Virus record (IMG/VR): IMGVR_UViG_3300008117_000107
Location: 1-46,520 of that record
Reading direction: 5' to 3' (one strand)
DNA: 46,520 nt
From: a virus
Part shown: positions 27,501 through 36,052 of the stretch, piece after piece
Layout: every line of letters begins with the position of its first letter
Numbering within the stretch: position 1 is the first letter of the stretch
The notes under the pieces: generated by a model
What the model was told of the DNA's origin: nothing
Databases searched by the model: none
Seen by the model: the letters and a program-made list of their open reading frames with translations, nothing else
Program-made: the position numbers and the translations under genes

Positions 27501-27874
27501 CAAACTGGCGTTCAGGTGAATGGTCAATGCCAGGAGTAAAAGCTGGAAAAGGATTAATGAACATTGATCCAAGTATCCCTACAATTGTGGGTGACATGGG
27601 ACCAGAGGTAATTTATGGTAATATGGTTATACCTAATCTAAACAGCATACCATTTGCAACTCCGACTTATGACGTAAATGCTGGCAAAAAAAGTTTTGCT
27701 AATTTAGCAGCTCAGTCTGAGCCACAGCAGCCAATTGTTCTTAATCAAACTATAGTTCAGGCCCCAGGAGAAAATACAGATGCCCTGGTTAGAAAAGTAT
27801 CTCAAGCTACAATTGAAATTCTTGATAAGGGAAACAAAAGATCAATTTCTGAGATAGGTCCAAGGAGATCGTAA
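21527..27874 (+). CDS. Tape measure protein
   Basis: A 2115-residue protein, by far the largest in the window and right after the chaperones. A long helical N-terminal part (residues 1-220) leads into the TP901-type tape measure domain (residues about 160-560): LTVGLTVPLAAFGAAAAKAF, AAIRRDVSSTAKELA, then MREGGINATEGANALKSALASLINPT. Hydrophobic stretches lie at about residues 535-570, 1225-1245 and 1335-1355. A FATGGPVYMAHGGPHGTD motif near residue 905, and a later YADGGP-type copy, are typical of actinophage tape measures. Residues about 930-1200 are an insert that I cannot assign. The C-terminal helical half ends with RSISEIGPRRS. Length sets tail length, roughly 1.5 angstrom per residue, or about 300 nm by that rule. 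Confidence 0.95.
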   Translation: MADENIVTNIVANADFSNLIADVNKVSASLSKLQAQIIQSDAKLANQVAVMNRSFAENLRRTGQFSTHFVTLTSDVEKFGKNLDGGKLKLRDYFRTFQEHTKTSGGLIRELAKQQVALQNAIVQPLGKNAQGLMQYNVHIPQGLDAVKNKTALARQELQIMNKVIQDGGVQLINWGKNTQWAGRQLTVGLTVPLAAFGAAAAKAFREADSELTRLTKVYGGVAATSAADLAAIRRDVSSTAKELASAYGTSFKETIQLAADIAATGKQGEELIGSVKETSRLAVLGEVDRQDAMKATLAIQTAFKQNTQELTESINFLNSVENQTSTSLADLIEAIPKAGPVVQGLGGSVKDLALYLTAMREGGINATEGANALKSALASLINPTKVATEQFAAMGIDLKGIVTDNAGDLTGMIMELQGALDNLNPLQKSQAIEQLFGKFQFARMQALFENLGKEGSQTLQVLDLMKASTQDLAAVADRELSLVTDSASGRYKRAVESLRANLAGIGEEFLKVQTFFVQVVDNIVQFVNKLPAPIKTILTFVTGLTAVIGPIIMLTGVLANFFGYIIKGAAHFKALFKGGEGWKMLTPQMMAAQKAGSLIEATFYSDAKAATVLKTSIEGLIAELSILEAKAKAGQISTTPVFTTAAGTIVAGGGRQVNPGHPLISPTDTRSMSHLNPVSGMTTDQRMTQTIFGTVPGAPKVNQKIGGNPQMYMSGDLPKIEGLTSIKGVSTGIVAEEAAKWHSMTAALAMQSEAEIKALKTEVSRTGLITSELSDSYQALLPRMTEITSNAAAASAKIVAELQASKITVDQARQKILALNAEVEAMMATTATNIAGAQGRSIALTSVPLLNQPVMDPKTGKTNMKELSRPGRTRELLNKIARGLGVKTYGAPYSTETTMPKRFATGGPVYMAHGGPHGTDTVPAWLTEGEYVLKKSAVDKLGVPLLDKLNSIADGQSASRPRQAAHISMPAQMTAAELGSVFGDNLPKGADTLARVMPEHTVQVYDEQTLSLTDKENQYLREGKRGLTRSELLRALQSEKIFNTRHFKNLSPKAKKELQKLLLRNAVLLPEGRIYHDRDLSAIWGMTKDSIDKIPKGARTEIQAALEKAQKPSMFRADTFKGGKSSGQMSTDAARKAAGADPFYYQLPDSDAGKKGKSAVMLTDPVTGAKSAHVTGGTKKFKKGVMQDAAALLAFKGAQRKASGGYVGMSSGPQGYADGGPVKGYAAGGLVAMLAAAMGIPFLGNMLGNKVGGTAGASISNVSNILPFLLPMGAMSGMTRGITSKLPQSATSTIKPLAQTSANLMAMGKAGSTAGPVMAKLGPIFGRVLASATPLGLAITGITTALTAGFTIYKKHQEQMKLNALGFGLTAEAAKKAGVKYVDYNQKIKDSIQRSKDLMEANKLSYESMTQAGIPIKMTITEYRKLKEEVKGAFDEQIKLINSTKKAELGDLAVRFKQQFIAAGMSADEATKKIYAMFALSKNADMASISTVGNKDFSAIQDAKSAAAGSLKSFDTATRLGNAQSQAAALNTALTAVDAGIEEIIKKSEEAAKKDKTGKTEKISMYQAEIQMMDYLNQSQYKQTTLTAATIKEMAKANPAIKELANTSDTVVSVWQKLRMQAMGLAGDLSKLSADQTAALYNLGNAISERVIAVNKTGLLKDEYDQLGKLQTRRNNLAIQARGQKVQDQIDARDKIKALQKQIDQTNKLADARIKALNASKEDADLNREMESARLELQFAESTGNTQQAAQARLRYDSAVQNLQTLGQTRSIEAARDKANAPLIDQIQKIQDANTKIADAAALAGESLASIDKQIAKLSGIIDNLNQAQTSYNFNMAKWMTETGGTKEQFAATELGKYLGAGLVAPTEAAGKKLKDPGPNIPFKDGLRPAGPTKIDQASDLATKSIKADSLVIGDKNLVDIFKKAAGQPSLPTVTTSGGGGRTITKPVTGTRPPQFTTMKEALAASADKTKNTFIDSNGAKWVLSVTRNGANWRSGEWSMPGVKAGKGLMNIDPSIPTIVGDMGPEVIYGNMVIPNLNSIPFATPTYDVNAGKKSFANLAAQSEPQQPIVLNQTIVQAPGENTDALVRKVSQATIEILDKGNKRSISEIGPRRS

Positions 27875-28332
27875 TGGCAATAACACTACCAGTAGGTTCA
27901 GTTCTTTACATAGACACTTCTACAACAGACACCCCAACCTGGGTAAAATTAACTGAACATAATAGAGAGCCAATAAGTATTGCAAACAATAGAATTGAAA
28001 AACAACAAAGAATGGCTAATGGTACTATGCGTAAGCTGTTTACAGCAGACAAAAAAGTCATATCTACCAGCTGGAGAATGTTGCCTTCATATAGCAGTAT
28101 GACAATAGATAGCGGATATGGAGCAGTAGATTTAAAAACTTTCTATCATGACAAAGGAAAGGGATCCTTTAAATTAAAAATTTCTTACAATGCAGTTTCT
28201 GCAAGAGATGAAATTATTAATGTAGTGTTTTCAGAATGTAGTCATACTCTTATAAAGAGAAACGTAAAATCAAAATCTTCTGATGCCGCTCAAGAATTTT
28301 GGGACGTTAGTATAGGCCTGGAAGAAGTATAA
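27874..28332 (+). CDS. Distal tail (Dit-like) protein candidate
   Basis: A 152-residue protein with AAGGAG before its ATG. It starts one base inside the tape measure stop. It has LPVGSVLYIDTSTTDTPTWVKLTEH at the N-terminus, a middle RKLFTADKKVISTSWRMLPSYS region, and a C-terminal SECSHTLIKRNVKSKSSDAAQEFWDVSIGLEEV. The N-terminal jelly-roll-like strand pattern and the closing 'W-D-V-S-I-G-L-E-E-V' are features I have seen in small tail proteins just after tape measures in actinophages. The slot is that of Dit, which links the tube to the tail tip. The call is from position plus partial resemblance. Confidence 0.65.
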   Translation: MAITLPVGSVLYIDTSTTDTPTWVKLTEHNREPISIANNRIEKQQRMANGTMRKLFTADKKVISTSWRMLPSYSSMTIDSGYGAVDLKTFYHDKGKGSFKLKISYNAVSARDEIINVVFSECSHTLIKRNVKSKSSDAAQEFWDVSIGLEEV

Positions 28333-31300
28333 TGCTGACGGGTTACAACACAGCTCTAGAGGCTATCAACAAATCAGTTTCATACACATCCGTACCTGGG
28401 TGCTGGATTGAATATAACATGAATGATTTAATTGATGGTGCAGATATTGTTTCTTCAACAGATGTAACAACATCTTCGGGGGACACCCTGCCGTTTAAAA
28501 AACTATTTCCAATTAAATCTATAATTGATCCAAGAAGGCCTAAGACTGCAGGAATTAAATATTTTATATTAAATTCAGCAGTTAATCAATATCCAACAGT
28601 ATATTCTGCCTCATCTAATCAAACATATAGGCTATATTATCCAGGGGATAAGGTTGAATATAAGTATTGGGTAAGTAAGAGAGCAATAGGAACATCTCTT
28701 ACTGGATGCCTACTAACCGTTTCTTATCCAGTAAGCAAGACGGCTGCATCTAATAAAATTACAATAAAGTTTGAAACATCCCACACCAAGCCCAACGCCT
28801 GGACAGTTAAGATTAAAAATTTAGCAGGGGTTGAATCTACAATATCTACAAACGCTGTTGTTCCAAATAACGGCGTTGTGGATCTATACTATAACGGATC
28901 TTCTTGGTCTACAACTAAATTTACTACTCCATCGTCTCCTGTAGGAATTTCAGAAATTAAAGTAGAGGTTACATCGGTAACAACGGCAAATGAGTATGTT
29001 GGAATTATTGAAATTGCAGCAAAATATATTAAAGATGTAACCGATAGGATTGTTACTTTTGATGTAAGAAAACAGTCTTCAAGCTCTTCAGACGGAATAA
29101 CTCCAGTTGGAATGGTTACGGCAAACTCCCTATCCATAGATTTAAACTGCTATGACGAAACAGGATTTATGTATGATAAAACATTTGCCTTTAATAAAGA
29201 TAAAATAAATCTTTATAAAAATATTATAATAGAGCCATTTATTACAATAGAAAATTCAGATAAAATTCCTTACGGAGTTTTTTATGCTACAGAAGAAATT
29301 TCCCTTAGTGAATATGGAGATGTGTCTATAAGTGCATTAGATGGCGCAGGCTATCTTCAAAAGATAATGGCTCCAGATATTTTAATGAGAGATTATTCTT
29401 CTCAAGCAATTATAAGAAGGTTGTTAGACAGTGTAGGATTTACAAATTACAATTTTAATACAACAACAACAGACTCTTCTACTGTAACCCCTTTATTTTA
29501 TTATACAAATAGCACAAAAACAATGTGGGAGCATTTACAAGATTTGTGTAATGATACTCAAATGGTTGCCGTATTTGACGAATATGATGTTTTGCAGTTT
29601 TATACAAGAGAGTATTTATTTCAAAATAAAAATGCAGCATTTAAATTTAGATACGAAAAGATTGGAAACAATCTTCCAAACATCGTAGATTTAAAAAAGA
29701 CAGTTGTTCCTTCGGCAAAAGCTGTCAAGGTTAGATACACTCCGCAATTAACTTCTCAGTATACATATTCTGCAGATCCAGTCTACGAGTCTGGAATAAT
29801 TAAACTAGGTGCAGCTGCACTCACACAAACCCTAAGCTCATCTACTGGCCCAGGAGGATCTATTTTTACCGAACCAGTTTCTGTGTATGAATCAGCAGTA
29901 GACCATGTGTTTTATCAAAAAGCAGGATATCTTTTGATTAACAAAGAAGTAATAGAATTTGATGCAATTAAATATACATACAAGGTTGCAGGACAAAATT
30001 TAACGGCAGAGCAATGGATAACATCAGACATTGATATTGCAAAATATCAGGGTCTTTCAGAGGCGGGCACCTTTAAGCCAACGGGAGAATTTAGAATAAA
30101 GCAAAGAAATGCTTTTAATTTATTGACTGCTCCAGCAACACATGAGGTAAATCTAAGCGCAATTAAATCAAGATGGACAACATATGTTTATGACAAAGAT
30201 GCCAAAACCTCTACTTTAAATAACAATTTAATTACGCTAGAGTCAACAGACTCACAAGGTCTTAAAACACCAAGATCTATGCTTACAGTAAACTCATTAA
30301 TTACAGCAACACCAACATCAACATCTCCTACAAAATACACTATATCTAGCACAACTGCAAAAACAATAAGATCGGGCTATAGTAATTTTGTTGCTGCAAC
30401 AAGCATGTATTTTCCTATTGCAAAAAATTCAGACGGCACGGCAAGCGGAAATCAAATTTGTGTAGGGGGAATTGCAGTTTGTTTAAACGAAGATCACACA
30501 TCAGGGTATATAGTTCATGTCGAGCCTGTACAAAGCGCAGTTGCAAGAGATTTAAAAGAAAGATGCGTAAAGATAATTAAGGTTGTAAATGGAGTAGCCA
30601 CAACTTTGCCAGACAGCCAAACTGATTCAAATCAATTTCAAAACATAACTGGTGGCAAGATGTATAATATTCAATTAAAGGTAAATCAAACAACCAACGG
30701 TACTGAAACCTATAAAACCTTTAAGCTAATGATAGACAACACGGAGATATTTATTTTAGACAAAGACCCTTTGCCTACAACAAACAGAGTCGGTCTTGTG
30801 GCTGGAATAGGAACGGCTAGATATGATTATCTATACACCTCTCCTATTACCGAAAGCGAGTTTGTTACAAAGGAAGTCTATAACCCATACAAGAGCTACC
30901 TTGGGCAAAATTCATTTTTAGTAAAACAGTTTTCAAGTTTTATCTTATCAAAGGGATCCGTAACCGAAGAAATTGGATACATGGAAGAGTTTGGACCAGT
31001 AGCAAGAGAAATTATAAAGCTATCTGCCAGAATAACTTCAGGAGACAATGCTCCAGCCATACCAAGATATCCAGTAATTACAATGAATCCATTTGCAACT
31101 ATTGTAGGATCTAACATAGATGCCTTCACCATGGAAGCTTTTGTTATAAATAACTCAGGAACTTATACTATGCTAAGCGATGGAGAAACAAAGTTTTTTA
31201 AAGTAATTGGAGACAGCATTGTAAAATCAGATTCATTTGAATATATAGATCCTAACCTTACTGATAAAGAAAAACAAGAACAGTTTGCATTTGATTCAAA

Positions 31301-31583
31301 CTGGATACAAAAAGAGTCTGAAGCAAAAGCTTTATCTGAATGGATGAAAACCCAGTGGTCTAGACAACAAACTATTATAGAGATGTCCGTATTTTTTAAT
31401 CCGCTTTTGCAAATAGGGGATATTGTAGAAATATCTTATCCTAAATCAGAGCTATACTCATCAGAGGACAGTTCAGTTCCAGCAGGCTACTCCGTTGGAA
31501 AATATGTAGTTTTAGATATGAACCACGATTGGGTGGACGGGCCTTCAACAAAAATATTGTGTAGGTCGATTTATGTTAGCTGA
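28332..31583 (+). CDS. Minor tail (Tal/tail-hub-like) protein
   Basis: A 1083-residue protein directly after the Dit candidate. The first 250 residues are beta-rich. Around residues 290-460 is a tail-hub-like segment, with RDYSSQAIIRRLLDSVGFTNYN, TMWEHLQDLCNDTQMVAVFDEYDVLQFYTREYLF and a following KKTVVPSAKAVKVRYTPQ. This run resembles the second hub domain of tail-associated proteins in gram-positive siphoviruses. A LamG-like insertion follows at about residues 690-850 (GGIAVCLNEDHTSGYIVHVEP). The C-terminus has an IIEMSVFFNPLLQIGDIVEISYP strand set. It probably forms the tail tip channel with the next proteins. Confidence 0.75.
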   Translation: MLTGYNTALEAINKSVSYTSVPGCWIEYNMNDLIDGADIVSSTDVTTSSGDTLPFKKLFPIKSIIDPRRPKTAGIKYFILNSAVNQYPTVYSASSNQTYRLYYPGDKVEYKYWVSKRAIGTSLTGCLLTVSYPVSKTAASNKITIKFETSHTKPNAWTVKIKNLAGVESTISTNAVVPNNGVVDLYYNGSSWSTTKFTTPSSPVGISEIKVEVTSVTTANEYVGIIEIAAKYIKDVTDRIVTFDVRKQSSSSSDGITPVGMVTANSLSIDLNCYDETGFMYDKTFAFNKDKINLYKNIIIEPFITIENSDKIPYGVFYATEEISLSEYGDVSISALDGAGYLQKIMAPDILMRDYSSQAIIRRLLDSVGFTNYNFNTTTTDSSTVTPLFYYTNSTKTMWEHLQDLCNDTQMVAVFDEYDVLQFYTREYLFQNKNAAFKFRYEKIGNNLPNIVDLKKTVVPSAKAVKVRYTPQLTSQYTYSADPVYESGIIKLGAAALTQTLSSSTGPGGSIFTEPVSVYESAVDHVFYQKAGYLLINKEVIEFDAIKYTYKVAGQNLTAEQWITSDIDIAKYQGLSEAGTFKPTGEFRIKQRNAFNLLTAPATHEVNLSAIKSRWTTYVYDKDAKTSTLNNNLITLESTDSQGLKTPRSMLTVNSLITATPTSTSPTKYTISSTTAKTIRSGYSNFVAATSMYFPIAKNSDGTASGNQICVGGIAVCLNEDHTSGYIVHVEPVQSAVARDLKERCVKIIKVVNGVATTLPDSQTDSNQFQNITGGKMYNIQLKVNQTTNGTETYKTFKLMIDNTEIFILDKDPLPTTNRVGLVAGIGTARYDYLYTSPITESEFVTKEVYNPYKSYLGQNSFLVKQFSSFILSKGSVTEEIGYMEEFGPVAREIIKLSARITSGDNAPAIPRYPVITMNPFATIVGSNIDAFTMEAFVINNSGTYTMLSDGETKFFKVIGDSIVKSDSFEYIDPNLTDKEKQEQFAFDSNWIQKESEAKALSEWMKTQWSRQQTIIEMSVFFNPLLQIGDIVEISYPKSELYSSEDSSVPAGYSVGKYVVLDMNHDWVDGPSTKILCRSIYVS

Positions 31584-31585
31584 AA

Positions 31586-31594
31586 TGGTAGAAT
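31586..31594 (+). promoter_or_regulatory. Extended -10 promoter, leaderless start at 31601
   Basis: TGG plus TAGAAT at 31589-31594 spans the end of the tail-hub gene. The ATG at 31601 begins six bases later and has no ribosome site. The -35 region is poor. Confidence 0.55.
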
Positions 31595-31600
31595 GTTGAT

Positions 31601-31954
31601 ATGGCAAAGAATCCAACAAACCCTAAATTAAAGTTATTTGAGGATGACCCTTTAACCAAGGTTCTTAAAAAAGAACACTGGGACAAGGTAGACCCTTTTA
31701 CTTTTGATTTTGACGAAAGCGCAAGCTCAACTTTGCCTAAAGACAAATTTACTTTTGAGGTAAAAATTGGCGAAGACAATGATGATGAAGAAGAAGATTT
31801 AAGCAAGCTTAAAGCTCCAAATTTAGAAGACATATCTGTAGTAAAATCAGAGATATATTTTGATCAAAAAAACATACCTAGAGCAAGATTTATATTTAAT
31901 GTTAAAAATAGTGGCGGAGAAGATGTTATAGGCGTTTACGGAAAGGGAGGATAA
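31601..31954 (+). CDS. Acidic tail-region protein, unknown function
   Basis: A 117-residue, strongly acidic protein, with an Asp/Glu run (GEDNDDEEEDLSKL) near residue 60. The flanking regions are Lys-rich and beta-like, with VKSEIYFDQKNIPRARFIFNVKN near the end. There is no ribosome site before the ATG; the TGGTAGAAT box lies six bases upstream, which suggests a leaderless transcript. The acidic loop might bind a cation or a neighbouring protein. The gene stands between two tip genes. I do not recognise a family and will not name a function. Confidence 0.65.
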   Translation: MAKNPTNPKLKLFEDDPLTKVLKKEHWDKVDPFTFDFDESASSTLPKDKFTFEVKIGEDNDDEEEDLSKLKAPNLEDISVVKSEIYFDQKNIPRARFIFNVKNSGGEDVIGVYGKGG

Positions 31955-31955
31955 T

Positions 31956-32909
31956 ATGAACCTAGTAGGAGAATATGTATTTTATGAAGAAGGCAAAGAA
32001 ATTTGTCGTCAGTCTAATATCCTTACAAGATTTGGAAAAAGATTTTTGACTTCCTATTTAGCTGGAGCTGTAACCTTTAATAATAAAAGCATAGCTTTAG
32101 GCATAGGATCAAGCACCCCTTCTGTAGAAAACAGCCAATTAGATTTTGAATTTTATAGATCTGCAGTAAATTTAGGCAGCATAGATATTCAAACAAACCC
32201 ACTAACTCAAGCTTCAACTTATGCTGTGGTTTATAAAACCACAATTCCAACAGATATAGTAGGAACAATAAAAGAAGTAGGATTATTTGCAAGCGAAACA
32301 GAAGGAAATACTGACTACTCAAGCAGATTTATTTCTACATTTGAAAATAATTTAAGCTGGCTAGACGATGCTGGAGGACCAGCAGTTGTATCCTACACAC
32401 CAGCACCTAGAATAGGAAACACATGGTTTAGCCTTTCTGCATCGGCAAACCAGTCAATTAAATATAATTTAAATACAAATTTTGATATCTCTGGGTATAG
32501 TCAAAACGATAGTCTAACTCTTGCTCTTAAACAACAAGATACAAATTTAGATTATGTGTTTGTTAGATTTTATAGCACAACAACAAGCTATTATGAAATT
32601 AGATTCCCAGGACTTACTGGAGCTGGTGCAACCGATAACAGGCTTTCAGCAATAACTCTAAACAATTTATATGCTTCAGGATATGGCTCAGGAACTCCAG
32701 ATGCCGAATCTATAGTAAAGGTGTCTGTTGGCGCAAAAGCAAAATCATCAGGAGCAACAACGGTACTTTTAGACGGGCTAAGGATTAACGATGAAGATAC
32801 ATTTAACTCTTATTCATCAATTATTAGTAGATCTGTTTTGACTAATGCTGTTAATAAAACTTACGGCAGAGAGATGGATATAGAATATAGAATAGGGCTA
32901 ACATTCTAA
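31956..32909 (+). CDS. Tail-tip or fibre-attachment protein
   Basis: A 317-residue protein with GGAGG before the ATG, one base after the previous stop. The first 30 residues (MNLVGEYVFYEEGKEICRQSNILTRFGKRFLTSYL) and the KSIALGIGSSTPSVENSQLDFEF segment match a domain common at the start of tail-fibre proteins and seen in many phage fibre N-termini. The second half has a jelly-roll-like pattern (SLTLALKQQDTNLDYVFVRFY, then TTVLLDGLRINDED). It resembles a carbohydrate-binding-module-like fold, probably used as an adhesion site. It ends in a TAATG overlap with the S74-type fibre gene. Confidence 0.6.
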   Translation: MNLVGEYVFYEEGKEICRQSNILTRFGKRFLTSYLAGAVTFNNKSIALGIGSSTPSVENSQLDFEFYRSAVNLGSIDIQTNPLTQASTYAVVYKTTIPTDIVGTIKEVGLFASETEGNTDYSSRFISTFENNLSWLDDAGGPAVVSYTPAPRIGNTWFSLSASANQSIKYNLNTNFDISGYSQNDSLTLALKQQDTNLDYVFVRFYSTTTSYYEIRFPGLTGAGATDNRLSAITLNNLYASGYGSGTPDAESIVKVSVGAKAKSSGATTVLLDGLRINDEDTFNSYSSIISRSVLTNAVNKTYGREMDIEYRIGLTF

Positions 32910-35860
32910 TGAGAGATCCAGGCCTTGATGGGGATTTTATAAGCACGGCAGATCTTCAAAAAAATGAAGATGGAATTGATGCATCTAATAATATACTTTC
33001 TAAAGACTCATACTCTGTAACAATAGAAAATTTACCAGTAAAGCTTGTAGGTAAATATAATTTTGTTTTTAATTATTATTACAAAAATCCAGATGAGACA
33101 CAATCAACCCCACTGCTCGGACCTCCTTCTGCAACATATTCAATTGAGCTGACAATACCAGATTTATCAGAAGCTCCAACAAATGTTGTAGCAGTCGGTG
33201 GAGTTTCTTCATACACAGTTTCATGGGACAAACCAACATTTAAAACATATGGCGACACTATAGTATATGAAAGCGACACAAACTCTTTCAACTCTTCTTC
33301 TAAGGTAGTTTTTGTAGGCACAGATACTCAATGCAGTGTTATTACTTCTGATTACAATAACAAATGGGTATATGTTGTTCATAGAGATATATTTAGAGAA
33401 GCACATAAAAAGGGTACGGTTGCAGGACCAATCACAATAAAGACTGCTGACCCAGACACAACATTCACCGTAGCAAACCCAGGAAGCACCAGCGCTTCTG
33501 CATCTATAGATCCTTCTGACCTAAGCGGATTTAGTTTAGTCTCAACAATATCGTGGGCACAATCCACAGATACAAAAACTGCTGGTTATGCTATACGGTG
33601 GTCTACCAATGATCCATCTGTAGTTCCAACTCCGCTATGGGAGTATGCATCCGTTTCTGGAAGATCAACAACTTCTTTTACAGCTACAGGTTTAATTCCA
33701 AACACAACATATTATTATCAAGTTGCCTCAACTACCCCTTACGACGTAGTAAATTGGACTGGAGCCGCTTCGGGAACATTTATAGCTTCAGATGCAGACG
33801 GAACAGCAGCTGGAGCCCTGGCAAGACTTAAATCATATATTGCAATAGGTGGAGCATCCCAAGATCTATTTAAAATTGGAACAGGAATTTCTCAAGGAAT
33901 TAATTTAAATACAGAACCATTAACAACTCCATCATTAACAAGCGGAACCTATCACGGAATTATTTTAAATAAATCTACCACAAATGTTGGAAACAATTTT
34001 TGGCTAACAACAGGACAATTTAGAGTTGGAAACCCAACAGAGTTCATGTATTGGAATGGAGCCAACCTATACCTAACTGGAAATATAAATGCCACTGGCG
34101 GAAAGTTTACAGGCAACGTTCAGTTAGCTATACCAGCAGGTGCAACAACAAGCGGAGTTCTTTATGCAGGGGCTTCTCCTACAAGCGGCACAAGAGTTAG
34201 ATTTAATAGCGAAGGCATATTTGGATACGATGCAAACGGAGAAACATTTAAGCTACAGTCTTCCGACGGCTTGATGACTGCAAGTAAAGGACAAATTGCT
34301 CAATGGACAATAGACGGCACAAAGCTTACTAAAAATAATGCAAGGCTAGACAGCACTGGAGTAATTGAATTAGGTGTTTCAAATACAGATAACATAATCA
34401 GGCTTGATGCAAATGATCCAACCTATAGACTGTGGATTGGAAGAAACTCTTCGTCTACTGCTCCTTTTAGAGTTACAAAAGAAGGTGCACTAATAGCAAG
34501 TGGAGTTACAATAAATGGAAACTCTACATTCTACGGAACATTAACAGTAGGGACACAGCTTTCAGACGGAACTACAATTGATACAGTTAAAACAAATGCT
34601 TTACAGGGTATAACCGATGCTGGCGCAGCAGCAAGCCAAGCAGCAATTGCAAAAGCCAGGGGAGATGAAGCCTACAATGCGGCAATAGCTGCAGGACAAA
34701 GTGCTACTGCAGCAGCAAATGCCGCACAAGCCGCATCAGACGCAGTGGCATTAAAAATGTCGGCATCTGACATTAACACAGTCTTAGATCTTAATACAAC
34801 AGTAATTAATGGAAGCAGAGTAACAACGGGAACAATTGATGTTGCAAGATTAAATATTTCTGGAGGATCTGCAGGTTTTAATGGATTTGTTGTAGACGGA
34901 AATGGAATTCGTGCAACAAACGGAGGATACCAAACATTAAATATATCTTCAACGGGAACTATTTCTTTAGGAGATTCTACTAATGGATGGACAGTAGATA
35001 ATCAATATATTAAATCAAGAAGTTATTACACTACAGGATATACTGAATTAATTTTAGATGGATGGAATGGATCTATTACAGGTGGAAGAATTTCAGGAAC
35101 AACAATTGAAGGAAACACAATTAAGGGAAACACAATTACTGGTGGAACAATAACAGGATCAGTGGTTCAAACAAGTACCAGTAGCACAAATGTTAAATTA
35201 CAAAATTCTGGTATTGATAGCTTAGAGGTTACACTAAGTGGTACTACAGTCGGTCACATTTATGGGGTGCTTGCTGGTGGAACAACTTCAGCAATAATTA
35301 TGCAAGGTGGAAGCGCTGACCCAAGCTCGACTGCATCCGTATATCCTAGAGCATATATAGGATCATCTGTTATTTCTATTGGGGCAGACGCAAGCACTTC
35401 TATACTACTAAATTCAGTTGACAATACAACTAAACTATTTGGAAGCGGAGGTATTTACACAGATACGGTAGGATCTTTTTACATGAGATCTGGAGACACT
35501 ACAGCTGCTGTTGCAAACATGCAAATTGTAAGCACTGCAGGAACCACCTTTGGAAAGGTAGCTAGATCCACTTCTTCTAGAAGATACAAAACTGATATAG
35601 AGGAAATTTCTTACCCAAACGAATCTGTCAAACTTTTAAGGCCAGTTAAATACCATGGAATAAAAGATATGGAACGTGGAGATAATACTTGGTATACTGG
35701 ATTAATTGCAGAAGAAGTTGCAGAGATACCTGGACTTGAACTATTGGTGACATATGACGACGAAGGTCAACCAGATGCAGTAAACTATGCAGGGCTCTCA
35801 GTAGTCCTAGCACAAGTAGTTAGTAGAATATTAGATAGGCTTGACGCCCTAGAGTCGTAA
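32909..35860 (+). CDS. Tail fibre with FN3-like domains and S74 intramolecular chaperone
   Basis: A 983-residue fibre. Residues 1-75 form an N-terminal domain. Residues about 85-280 are FN3-like (TNVVAVGGVSSYTVSWDKP, TTSFTATGLIPNTTYYYQVAST). From about 390 comes a long beta-helix or beta-prism region with repeated 'GNTITGGTITGSV'-type steps. The C-terminal 95 residues are an S74 chaperone: SSRRYKTDIEE begins near residue 889 and holds the catalytic Ser with the S-x-x-x-K spacing of the S74 family, followed by LLRPVKYHG, TGLIAEEVAEI and YAGLSVVLAQVV. The domain folds the trimer and is known in this family to cut itself off, so the mature fibre would end near 888. A good TTGACG-17-TATACT promoter overlaps its end. 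Confidence 0.85.
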   Translation: MRDPGLDGDFISTADLQKNEDGIDASNNILSKDSYSVTIENLPVKLVGKYNFVFNYYYKNPDETQSTPLLGPPSATYSIELTIPDLSEAPTNVVAVGGVSSYTVSWDKPTFKTYGDTIVYESDTNSFNSSSKVVFVGTDTQCSVITSDYNNKWVYVVHRDIFREAHKKGTVAGPITIKTADPDTTFTVANPGSTSASASIDPSDLSGFSLVSTISWAQSTDTKTAGYAIRWSTNDPSVVPTPLWEYASVSGRSTTSFTATGLIPNTTYYYQVASTTPYDVVNWTGAASGTFIASDADGTAAGALARLKSYIAIGGASQDLFKIGTGISQGINLNTEPLTTPSLTSGTYHGIILNKSTTNVGNNFWLTTGQFRVGNPTEFMYWNGANLYLTGNINATGGKFTGNVQLAIPAGATTSGVLYAGASPTSGTRVRFNSEGIFGYDANGETFKLQSSDGLMTASKGQIAQWTIDGTKLTKNNARLDSTGVIELGVSNTDNIIRLDANDPTYRLWIGRNSSSTAPFRVTKEGALIASGVTINGNSTFYGTLTVGTQLSDGTTIDTVKTNALQGITDAGAAASQAAIAKARGDEAYNAAIAAGQSATAAANAAQAASDAVALKMSASDINTVLDLNTTVINGSRVTTGTIDVARLNISGGSAGFNGFVVDGNGIRATNGGYQTLNISSTGTISLGDSTNGWTVDNQYIKSRSYYTTGYTELILDGWNGSITGGRISGTTIEGNTIKGNTITGGTITGSVVQTSTSSTNVKLQNSGIDSLEVTLSGTTVGHIYGVLAGGTTSAIIMQGGSADPSSTASVYPRAYIGSSVISIGADASTSILLNSVDNTTKLFGSGGIYTDTVGSFYMRSGDTTAAVANMQIVSTAGTTFGKVARSTSSRRYKTDIEEISYPNESVKLLRPVKYHGIKDMERGDNTWYTGLIAEEVAEIPGLELLVTYDDEGQPDAVNYAGLSVVLAQVVSRILDRLDALES

Positions 35861-35869
35861 TGGTATACT
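35841..35869 (+). promoter_or_regulatory. Strong promoter for 52-residue coiled-coil gene
   Basis: TTGACG (35841-35846), a 17-base spacer and TGG-TATACT (35864-35869). It overlaps the end of the S74 fibre gene and precedes AAGGAG and the ATG at 35892. Confidence 0.7.
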
Positions 35870-35891
35870 GTTTATCTATCAAGGAGATAAA

Positions 35892-36050
35892 ATGGCAGAA
35901 AAAATTGAATTAGTTGTAAATGCTCTTCAACAAAGAATTGGAGATCTTGTCTCACAATATGAGACAACCATGGCAATTCTTCGTGCTGAAATTACGCAGC
36001 TATCGGATAAAATAGAAGAAATGGAAAAGTCTAAAAATACTGAGGAGTAA
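35892..36050 (+). CDS. Small coiled-coil protein (52 aa)
   Basis: A 52-residue reading frame with AAGGAG before its ATG and its own promoter at 35841-35869. The sequence (MAEKIELVVNALQQRIGDLV, then ILRAEITQLSDKIEEMEKS) shows heptad-like spacing of Ile, Leu and Val and is probably an alpha-helical coiled coil over its whole length. The stop is two bases before the next gene. Coiled-coil proteins of this size sit near tail fibre or lysis genes in several phages. I cannot say which, so the role stays open. It deserves to be kept because of its strong expression signals. Confidence 0.7.
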   Translation: MAEKIELVVNALQQRIGDLVSQYETTMAILRAEITQLSDKIEEMEKSKNTEE

Positions 36051-36052
36051 AT

